From positions 1 through 12,707 of the forward strand of contig AZHR01000026.1 of the NCBI GenBank assembly GCA_000504625.1: a DNA stretch of 12,707 nucleotides, written 5' to 3'. Positions 7,432 to 12,707 of this stretch are shown in pieces. Positions within the stretch are counted from its first letter, which is position 1. Every line of letters begins with the position of its first letter. This stretch comes from an alpha proteobacterium SCGC AAA240-E13 (GTDB lineage Bacteria; Pseudomonadota; Alphaproteobacteria; Pelagibacterales; Pelagibacteraceae). The position numbers and the translations under genes are program-made. A model generated the notes under the pieces. That model was not told where the DNA came from. It ran no database searches and saw nothing but the letters and a program-made list of their open reading frames with translations.

Positions 7432-7464
7432 AGGGGCGGCATTATTTTAATGTCGCCCTTTTTT
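7432..7464 (+). terminator. Intrinsic terminator/attenuator between dctP and dctQ
   Basis: An 11-bp stem (7434-7444 pairs with 7448-7458, one G-U wobble, top half GGGCG/CGCCC) closes a 3-nt loop and is followed by six T at 7459-7464. It can extend outward by one G-U and one A-T pair. In an AT-rich genome this is a clear signal. Located inside the operon, it probably lets only part of the transcripts reach the permease genes and may protect the dctP 3' end. Confidence 0.85.
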
Positions 7465-7501
7465 ATTGAGTTTAGTTCAGTTTTATATAAAATATTTTGT
7501 C

Positions 7502-7506
7502 GAGGG
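7502..7506 (+). promoter_or_regulatory. Shine-Dalgarno site deciding the dctQ start
   Basis: GAGGG lies 10 nt before the ATG at 7517. It supports that ATG over an in-frame TTG at 7466, which sits immediately after the terminator T-tract and has no upstream ribosome site. Confidence 0.55.
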
Positions 7507-7516
7507 CATTGATTTC

Positions 7517-8116
7517 ATGGAAAAATTTATTTATTTTTTTGAGAGTATAAGCATTTGGGTAGGAAGAGCCTTTGGATGGTGTATTCTAGTTTTAACTCTT
7601 TCCGTCACTTACGAAGTTTTTGTACGTTATGTGTTGAATGCTCCTACAGTTTGGGTTTTCGATATGATGGTTCAAATGTATGGAGGATTATTTTTAATGG
7701 CGGGCCCCTATGCTTTGGCACAAGACGCACATGTTAGAGGCGATGTATTATATCGATTGTTTCCAGTTCGAACTCAAGCATGGTTAGACTTAATACTCTA
7801 TATATTTTTCTTTTTTCCTGGAATGTTGGCTCTATTTTGGTTTGGCTATGAGATTGCATCAGATTCATGGAGATATAAGGAAGTAAGCTGGAACAGCCCT
7901 GCACGAATTCAAATCTATTATTTTAAATCGCTTATTCCACTTGCTGGAGGACTGTTAATTATTCAAGGAATATCTGAATGTATGAGATGTATTTTGTGTA
8001 TCAAGAATGGTCAGTGGATGAAAAGACATGAAGATGTCAGAGAAACAGAAGAAGATTTAGTCAAACAACAACAAGAAGAGCAAAGACGAAAAGAAGCATT
8101 AGGAAAAGGAAATTAA
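7517..8116 (+). CDS. dctQ: TRAP transporter small permease subunit (DctQ-type)
   Basis: This 199-residue inner-membrane protein is the small, four-helix subunit that pairs with the large TRAP permease. Hydrophobic segments lie at about 16-38, 48-67, 88-110 and 135-155. The HVRGD motif at 72-76, following PYALAQDA, is typical of the mannitol/chloroaromatic-type small subunits. The last 32 residues or so, beyond the fourth helix, form a strongly charged, Glu/Lys/Gln-rich tail that probably lies in the cytoplasm and could be helical or coiled. The ATG at 7517 is chosen over a TTG at 7466 because it has a GAGGG site and gives a normal N-terminus. The stop abuts the dctM start with no gap. Confidence 0.92.
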   Translation: MEKFIYFFESISIWVGRAFGWCILVLTLSVTYEVFVRYVLNAPTVWVFDMMVQMYGGLFLMAGPYALAQDAHVRGDVLYRLFPVRTQAWLDLILYIFFFFPGMLALFWFGYEIASDSWRYKEVSWNSPARIQIYYFKSLIPLAGGLLIIQGISECMRCILCIKNGQWMKRHEDVRETEEDLVKQQQEEQRRKEALGKGN

Positions 8117-9463
8117 ATGACAGATCCGCAGGTTGCTATCTTCATGCTTTCAATTTTTATTTTTCTCGTCCTATTGGGATTTCCGATAGCATTTACCCTA
8201 GTTTCGATGGGTGTTGGTTTTGGATACTACGCTTATTTTCAAGTAGATAATTTACTCAATAACCAAATTTTTTATCTTCTCAATCAGAACACATATTCCG
8301 TTATGGAAAGTGATATACTTGTTGCCATACCTTTATTTTTGTTTATGGGTTATGTGGTTGAAAGGGCGAATATCGTCAATCGATTATTTTTCAGTTTGCA
8401 ATTAGCCACCCGCCATCTTCCAGGTTCAATGGCAGTTGCAGCTCTAGCGACTTGTGCAATCTTTGCGACAGCGAGTGGAATTATTGGAGCGGTGGTTACC
8501 TTGATGGGATTGTTGGCTTTTCCAGCTATGGTCAAGGCTAATTATCATCGGGGATTTGCTTCAGGAGTTATTTGTGCAGGAGGAACTTTAGGAATTTTAA
8601 TTCCTCCTAGCATTATGCTTATCGTTTATGCGGCCATAGCAGAGTTATCTGTGTTAAGACTTTATGCTGCAGCGATTATTCCAGGATTTTTATTAGCGGG
8701 CTTTTATATGATCTATGTGGTTACTCGAGCGTACTTTAATCCAAGTATTGCACCCAAACCTTTAGAGGAAGAAGTACCTTCGACAAGAGTTATTATTATA
8801 CAGTTACTTACTTCTTTTGTCCCTTTGTCATTATTAATTTTAGCAGTGCTTGGATCAATTTTATTAGGATTAGCTACTCCTGCTGAAGCTGCCGCAATAG
8901 GTGCATTTGGAGGATTGTTTTTGGCTTTTTGTTATAAAGCACTTACTTGGAAAACATTAAAAGAGTCAATTTTTTTAACAGCTAAAACTACCGCCATGGT
9001 CTGCTGGTTATTTGTGGGCTCTTGGACTTTTGCATCTGTTTTTTCATATTTGGGTGGTCATACGGTTGTTGAACACTGGATTGTTGGAATGAATTTAGAA
9101 CCGTGGCAATTTCTTGTTATGGCACAGTTGATAATATTTTTGTTGGGATGGCCACTAGAATGGACAGAAATATTAATTATCTTTGTTCCAATTTTTTTAC
9201 CTATGTTAGATACATTTGGGGTTAATCCTTACTTTTTTGCTATGTTGGTGGCTTTGAATCTTCAAACTTCATTTTTAACACCCCCCATGGCCATGGCAGC
9301 TTATTATTTAAAAGGTGTTGTGGGAGATGCAATTGAATTAATAGAAATTTTTAAAAGCATAATGCCCTATTTGTTCATAGTAATATTTACTATGGTTCTT
9401 ATGTATAATTTCCCAGGGATAGCATTATTTTTACCAGATTTCTTTTTTGGAATAGGTAAATAA
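8117..9463 (+). CDS. dctM: TRAP transporter large permease subunit (DctM-type)
   Basis: This 448-residue integral membrane protein is the translocating subunit of the TRAP system, which uses a sodium or proton gradient to import substrate handed over by the binding protein. It is hydrophobic throughout, with roughly a dozen helices. Family hallmarks are GTLGILIPPS at 156-165, the LATPAEAAAIGAFGG stretch near 255-270 and QTSFLTPP at 383-390 followed by the YYLKGV segment. The last, together with PLEWTEI, places it with the mannitol/chloroaromatic (FcbT3-like) large subunits rather than the classic C4-dicarboxylate DctM. The ATG immediately follows the dctQ stop, with AGGAAAAGGA in the dctQ end as ribosome site. 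Length is normal and nothing appears broken. Confidence 0.95.
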   Translation: MTDPQVAIFMLSIFIFLVLLGFPIAFTLVSMGVGFGYYAYFQVDNLLNNQIFYLLNQNTYSVMESDILVAIPLFLFMGYVVERANIVNRLFFSLQLATRHLPGSMAVAALATCAIFATASGIIGAVVTLMGLLAFPAMVKANYHRGFASGVICAGGTLGILIPPSIMLIVYAAIAELSVLRLYAAAIIPGFLLAGFYMIYVVTRAYFNPSIAPKPLEEEVPSTRVIIIQLLTSFVPLSLLILAVLGSILLGLATPAEAAAIGAFGGLFLAFCYKALTWKTLKESIFLTAKTTAMVCWLFVGSWTFASVFSYLGGHTVVEHWIVGMNLEPWQFLVMAQLIIFLLGWPLEWTEILIIFVPIFLPMLDTFGVNPYFFAMLVALNLQTSFLTPPMAMAAYYLKGVVGDAIELIEIFKSIMPYLFIVIFTMVLMYNFPGIALFLPDFFFGIGK

Positions 9464-9469
9464 ATATTT

Positions 9470-10792
9470 ATGTCTTCACTTAAAATTTCCGCAGTAGAAA
9501 TGGTTCAATCCATTAAAAAAGGAGCAATTACATCAGAAGAACTTGTTAAAAGTTATATAGAACAAATAAAAAAAAAAGAAAAAGACGTAGAAGCTTGGGA
9601 ATTCTTTGATCAAGAACTTGCGCTTACCCAAGCAAAAAAATCGGATGAACTACATCAATCAGGTAAACACGGAGATCTTCATGGCATACCTGTTGGCATT
9701 AAAGATATTTTTGATACAGAAGATATGCCAACTACGGACGGTACAGAAATTCATAAGAAAAATCTAAGTATGAATGATTGTACAGTTGTATCAAAATTAA
9801 AACAGGCAGGAGCGATCATCATGGGAAAAACAGTAACAACTGAGCTTGCATACTATTCTCCCGGTAAAACTAAAAATCCTCACGATCTTAGTAGAACACC
9901 TGGCGGGTCATCAAGCGGATCGGCTGCAGCTGTTGCTTCACATATGGTTCCACTTGCTATTGGAAGTCAAACTAACGGATCGGTTATTAGACCAGCTTCC
10001 TACTGCGGTGTAGTAGGCTATAAACCTACTAAAGGATTAATTTCACGACATTTAGTGTTACAAATTTCTCAGGCATTGGACCAAGTTGGTATTTTTTCTA
10101 ATTCTATAGAAGATGCAGCACTAATTAGTGAGCAGCTTATTGGTTATGACAAGCAAGATCCTGATTCATCTTTAAATCCTAGACCGAAATTATTAGCCGT
10201 GAGCAGACAAAAGCCACCCATGGAACCTTTATTAGCTTACATCAAGTTACCTTTTATGGACAAACTAGATGAAGATGTGGCAGATGGATTTAGTGAAATA
10301 AAAAATGAACTTAAAGGTCAGGTAAAAGAAATAGAGTTACCAGAGGGTTTTGCTAAAATACCAGATTGGCATAAAATAATTATGGAGTCAGATATGGCGA
10401 GATCTTTTTCCGGAGAATATAATAAGTCAAAAAATAAGCTAAGTGATAAAATTATAGAGGCTATTGAAAGAGGAATGAAATACACTTCTGTAGAATACAA
10501 TGATGCTTTGACCAAGATAGATGTAGCAAATACCTACTTTAAACAATTTTTTAACGATTATGATGCAATCTTAACTCCATCAGCAACAGGAGAGGCTCCC
10601 AAAGGTTTAAAATCTACTGGCGATCCCATATTTTGTACGGTTTGGACATATTGCGGAATGCCTTGTATTAACTTACCCTTATTACAAGGAAAAAATGGTC
10701 TTCCAGTTGGTGTGCAATTAGTTTCGTCTTTATTTGATGATGAAAGATTATTCAGGAATGCTAGTTGGTTGATGAGTAAAATTAAAAGATGA
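9470..10792 (+). CDS. Amidase signature family hydrolase
   Basis: This 440-residue, probably cytoplasmic enzyme hydrolyses a carboxylic amide to acid and ammonia (substrate unknown). The amidase-signature Ser-cisSer-Lys triad can be placed at Lys78 (GIPVGIKDIFD), Ser147 (GGSSSGS, 145-151) and the nucleophile Ser171 (GSQTNGSVIRPA); the 24-residue spacing between the two serines equals that in fatty acid amide hydrolase. Many relatives have Gly where Asn169 stands in TNGS. The C-terminal part (WTYCGMPCINLP and GLPVGVQLV) is standard. Without gatB or gatC nearby and with its short C-terminus, a GatA role is unlikely. It begins 6 nt after dctM, so it is almost certainly co-transcribed with the TRAP genes and may act on the imported compound or on a product of it. 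That link is inference. Confidence 0.9.
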   Translation: MSSLKISAVEMVQSIKKGAITSEELVKSYIEQIKKKEKDVEAWEFFDQELALTQAKKSDELHQSGKHGDLHGIPVGIKDIFDTEDMPTTDGTEIHKKNLSMNDCTVVSKLKQAGAIIMGKTVTTELAYYSPGKTKNPHDLSRTPGGSSSGSAAAVASHMVPLAIGSQTNGSVIRPASYCGVVGYKPTKGLISRHLVLQISQALDQVGIFSNSIEDAALISEQLIGYDKQDPDSSLNPRPKLLAVSRQKPPMEPLLAYIKLPFMDKLDEDVADGFSEIKNELKGQVKEIELPEGFAKIPDWHKIIMESDMARSFSGEYNKSKNKLSDKIIEAIERGMKYTSVEYNDALTKIDVANTYFKQFFNDYDAILTPSATGEAPKGLKSTGDPIFCTVWTYCGMPCINLPLLQGKNGLPVGVQLVSSLFDDERLFRNASWLMSKIKR

Positions 10793-10805
10793 CAGAGTAT
10801 TAACT

Positions 10806-10991
10806 ATGAAATTTAGTGAAAAGTTTACAATTTTTTTAGGCGTTACACTTGTCGCAATTTTTCTTTTTGGTTTAGCTTGGAGTATAAGCACGGGTCTTGC
10901 AGGATTTTGGAGAGGCCTTCCTTTTTGGATAATAGTTATATTCTGCTTATCTCTTTTGATTTATGATTCTTTAAAATCAATTAAAAAATAA
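10806..10991 (+). CDS. Small two-helix membrane protein, unknown function
   Basis: This 61-residue protein has two hydrophobic segments at about 7-28 and 39-54, joined by a short Gly-rich loop containing GFWRG, and a Lys-rich C-terminus, which by the positive-inside rule suggests both ends face the cytoplasm. It starts 13 nt after the amidase stop with only a weak ribosome site, and appears to be the last gene of the TRAP-amidase unit. I recognise no family. It could be an accessory membrane protein of the operon or an unrelated small protein. Coding is supported by its position, its sensible topology and the tight spacing, not by homology. Confidence 0.6.
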   Translation: MKFSEKFTIFLGVTLVAIFLFGLAWSISTGLAGFWRGLPFWIIVIFCLSLLIYDSLKSIKK

Positions 10992-11009
10992 AAAAAATTT
11001 ATTTTTTTT
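10983..11009 (+). terminator. Weak A/T-only hairpin with T-tract after the TRAP-amidase unit
   Basis: A 10-bp perfect stem (10983-10992 with 10998-11007) encloses a 5-nt A loop and runs into more T. The stem has no G or C, so it is weak as a terminator; it overlaps the stop of the small membrane protein gene. It may mark the operon end but could be chance in poly-A/poly-T DNA. Confidence 0.25.
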
Positions 11010-11028
11010 GATAAATTTGAATAATAAA

Positions 11029-11829
11029 ATGTTTTTTACAAAATTTATTATTTTAACTGTTTCAATCTACGTTGTATTGCTAATTTTTTTGTACTTTTAT
11101 CAAGGGAAATTGCTCTATCATCCAAATGTAAATAGCTATACTGAAGTTGATAATTTAATTCCCAAAATTGAAAAAGTTAATATTCCTACTTCTGATAATC
11201 TTAATCTTCTTGGATGGTTTCACAAAAAAGATATTTCGAAAAAAACTATTTTATTTTTTCATGGCAATGCTGGTTCTCTGGAAAATCGAATATATAAATT
11301 AAACCATTTTGAAAATTTGGATCTAAATTTTTTAATTATAGCTTGGAGAGGATTTGGTGGAAATTCTGGAAAACCGAGTGAGCAAGGACTTTATGATGAT
11401 GCCAAAAGTGCAGTAAGATGGCTTGAATCAAACGGAATTAGAGAAGAAAAGATTATTTTATGTGGCGAGTCATTGGGGGCAGCTGTTGCAATAGAAATTG
11501 CTCAAAATAAAAATTTTGCAGGAATAGTATTGGAATCTCCATTTACATCGATGGTTGAAATGGGAAAAAAATATTATTCTTTTTTTCCTGTAAGTTTATT
11601 ATTGAAAGATAGATATGAGAGCTTAAAAAAAATAAAAAATATCCATATTCCCGTTCTAGTTATGCATGGTAAGAAGGATAGTATAGTGCCTTTTGAGATG
11701 GGAGAAAAAATCTATAATTCTGCAAATTCACCTAAATTTTATTATTTTACAGAATATGACGATCATATGTTGGATTACAATAAATTGCTTATGGAAAAAA
11801 TGAAATTGTTTATTGAAGGTTTAAATTAG
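11029..11829 (+). CDS. Membrane-anchored alpha/beta hydrolase (YfhR/ABHD13-like)
   Basis: This 266-residue serine hydrolase has one N-terminal hydrophobic segment (about 4-24), followed by QGKLLYHPN, the short motif found after the anchor in YfhR/Bem46/ABHD13-type proteins. The hydrolase core shows the oxyanion region FFHGNAGS, then AWRGFGGNSGKPSEQG, the nucleophile elbow GESLGA with Ser148, Asp217 in MHGKKDS and His246 in YDDHM, so the triad is complete. The catalytic domain is probably held at the membrane, facing the periplasm if the anchor is an uncleaved signal. Substrate is unknown; esterase or thioesterase activity is usual in such proteins. The ATG at 11029 is preferred, but neither it nor the TTG at 11008 has a Shine-Dalgarno site. 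Composition is more AT-rich than the TRAP block, and the link to the upstream operon is doubtful. Confidence 0.85.
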   Translation: MFFTKFIILTVSIYVVLLIFLYFYQGKLLYHPNVNSYTEVDNLIPKIEKVNIPTSDNLNLLGWFHKKDISKKTILFFHGNAGSLENRIYKLNHFENLDLNFLIIAWRGFGGNSGKPSEQGLYDDAKSAVRWLESNGIREEKIILCGESLGAAVAIEIAQNKNFAGIVLESPFTSMVEMGKKYYSFFPVSLLLKDRYESLKKIKNIHIPVLVMHGKKDSIVPFEMGEKIYNSANSPKFYYFTEYDDHMLDYNKLLMEKMKLFIEGLN

Positions 11830-11878
11830 GTCACATTTCAAACAAAAAAACTTCACAAATAAAGACTAGATATATTTT

Positions 11879-12454
11879 GTGAAAAAATTTTTGATATATA
11901 TCTTCTTTTTTACTTTTATGTTCAATATTGAAGGAAATTCGAATGAGTCTGTCCCCTATAAGCAGGATATTGAAGAAGTTTTTAATATAGGCAAAATGAT
12001 ATCTCACGATAAAAAATTTACACTGTTTTTTAAGACAAGAGATAAAGCAGTGTTGGCAAAAGGAGAAAATTTTAATTACATTACCGATTATCCACAAGAC
12101 TTATATTTATTTAATAATAATACAGAAAAAACAAAACCATTAATTACATATGATTGGTTTCCTAGAAAGGCAAAATCTTTATCCGTGAATTATAAATTAC
12201 CAGTTTTTCCAGAAGATTATGCTTATTATTTGTTAAATGATAACCAGACAATTATTATGATAAGTGCAGTTAAATCGTTAAATAGTAATTTCAAATACAA
12301 TATTATTACAAATACTCTTGAAGTTTTGGCCAAAAATAATCGATATAACTTTATGATTTCGTCTATTTTAAAGAATTGTGAATTTAAAAATATGAATTCA
12401 CTTTATGAATGTAAATATTATAAACCTTTAATTTCATCTAATCTCATTAATTAA
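11879..12454 (+). CDS. Hypothetical protein, probably secreted or membrane-attached
   Basis: I do not recognise this 191-residue protein. It starts with a GTG (no good ribosome site) and a signal-like N-terminus: two Lys, then an Ile/Phe-rich hydrophobic run to about residue 16, with possible cleavage near residue 20-22. The rest is soluble, rich in Asn, Lys, Tyr and Phe, with alternating hydrophobic residues that suggest beta structure. There are two cysteines, Cys167 and Cys178, 11 residues apart near the C-terminus, which could form a disulfide in the periplasm. I considered the invasion-associated IalB family but could not match its pattern. It lies 49 nt after the hydrolase gene on the same strand and ends in a 4-nt convergent overlap with the MFS gene. 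Its AT content (18 G+C in the 60 bases from 12001) matches region 3. Confidence 0.65.
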   Translation: MKKFLIYIFFFTFMFNIEGNSNESVPYKQDIEEVFNIGKMISHDKKFTLFFKTRDKAVLAKGENFNYITDYPQDLYLFNNNTEKTKPLITYDWFPRKAKSLSVNYKLPVFPEDYAYYLLNDNQTIIMISAVKSLNSNFKYNIITNTLEVLAKNNRYNFMISSILKNCEFKNMNSLYECKYYKPLISSNLIN

Positions 12455-12707
12455 ATTTTTTTAATATTTACTAAAATTACTAATCCAACTACTAGCAAAA
12501 TAATTGCTGAAGAAAAACCAATTCTTTGACTGTCAAATAAAAATGTAACCGTGCCTACTAGCAAGGGCCCAATAAACGAAGTTAATTTTCCTGATGTAGC
12601 AAATAGACCAAACCCTTTTCCTTGATTATTATTATCTAGCAATGTAGTTATCATAACTCGACTTGCAGACTGAATAGGTCCAATAAATAGTCCGTTTATT
12701 GCAGCCA
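12451..12707 (-). CDS. MFS transporter, UMF1/Atg22-like, C-terminal end (partial)
   Basis: The last 84 codons of a - strand gene are visible; it continues beyond the right edge (the frame is open to 12705 with no start needed). The fragment reads GLFIGPIQSASR, then FGLFATSGKLTSFIGPLLVG and SQRIGFSS, followed by a final hydrophobic helix and a Lys-Lys-Ile end. This QS-SR / FGL--SGK-TSF-GPLL-G pattern is what I know from the UMF1 (Atg22-like) group of major facilitator transporters, which are inner-membrane proteins of mostly unknown substrate. The visible part corresponds to about the last three membrane helices. An internal ATG at 12654 is not the true start because conserved sequence lies upstream of it. 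Its stop codon lies in a TTAA shared with the convergent gene. Confidence 0.85.
   Translation of the reverse strand, partial: AAINGLFIGPIQSASRVMITTLLDNNNQGKGFGLFATSGKLTSFIGPLLVGTVTFLFDSQRIGFSSAIILLVVGLVILVNIKKI

Noticed and set aside
7555..7737. + strand 60-codon open frame inside dctQ in another frame
   Set aside because: Overlaps the conserved membrane segments of DctQ and lacks a ribosome site; shadow.
8350..8535. - strand open frame inside dctM
   Set aside because: Opposite conserved dctM sequence; Ala-rich translation is a mirror of the hydrophobic gene.
10318..10515. - strand open frame inside the amidase gene
   Set aside because: No start signal and no recognisable content; shadow.
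11831..12097. - strand 88-codon open frame over the hydrolase-hypothetical junction
   Set aside because: It overlaps the signal-bearing + strand gene at 11879; the translation is Phe/Ile-rich low complexity and has no ribosome site. The + strand reading is preferred, although neither has homology support I can give.

Overview
The window is a compact, AT-rich piece of a bacterial chromosome. Nearly all genes lie on the + strand with gaps of 0 to 145 bases, and no gene-free stretch reaches 300 bases. The A/T-heavy codon use, the tight packing, the glcDEF set, a Tat-exported TRAP binding protein and the alphaproteobacterial-style GlcD tail (ending in FPDLPRF) suggest a streamlined marine alphaproteobacterium such as the Pelagibacterales or a similar lineage. 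This taxonomic call is an inference. I see no tRNA, rRNA, CRISPR array, insertion sequence or phage gene.

Region 1 (1-6124) is a glycolate/glyoxylate operon. It holds a PLP aminotransferase (5' end cut by the window), glcD, glcE, glcF and a D-2-hydroxyacid dehydrogenase of the glyoxylate/hydroxypyruvate reductase type. glcD/glcE overlap by 47 nt, glcE/glcF by 1 nt, and glcF/dehydrogenase by 4 nt (ATGA), so the genes are very probably co-transcribed and translationally coupled. GlcDEF would oxidise glycolate to glyoxylate. The aminotransferase could turn glyoxylate into glycine, and the dehydrogenase could return it to glycolate or reduce hydroxypyruvate.

Region 2 (6125-10991) starts with a 145-base intergenic region carrying a 10-bp tandem repeat, a perfect 12-bp palindrome and a strong Shine-Dalgarno site. 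It continues with a three-gene TRAP transporter: a Tat-exported binding protein, a small permease and a large permease, resembling the so-called mannitol/chloroaromatic (FcbT/TakP) group. A textbook GC-rich hairpin plus T-tract lies between the binding protein and the permeases, probably giving excess binding protein. An amidase-signature hydrolase and a 61-residue two-helix membrane protein follow closely. The substrate is not determined by the sequence. A small 2-hydroxy or 2-keto acid, or an amide of one, is a plausible guess from the neighbours.

Region 3 (10992-12707) looks unrelated. It has a membrane-anchored alpha/beta hydrolase with a full Ser-Asp-His triad, an unrecognised probably secreted 191-residue protein, and on the - strand the C-terminal end of an MFS transporter of the UMF1/Atg22-like type. 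The last two genes converge and share a TTAA that supplies both stop codons.

I found no clearly new biological system. The points most worth checking are the glycolate module beside a TRAP-amidase unit, the repeat/palindrome in front of dctP, the intra-operon attenuator and the unrecognised secreted protein.
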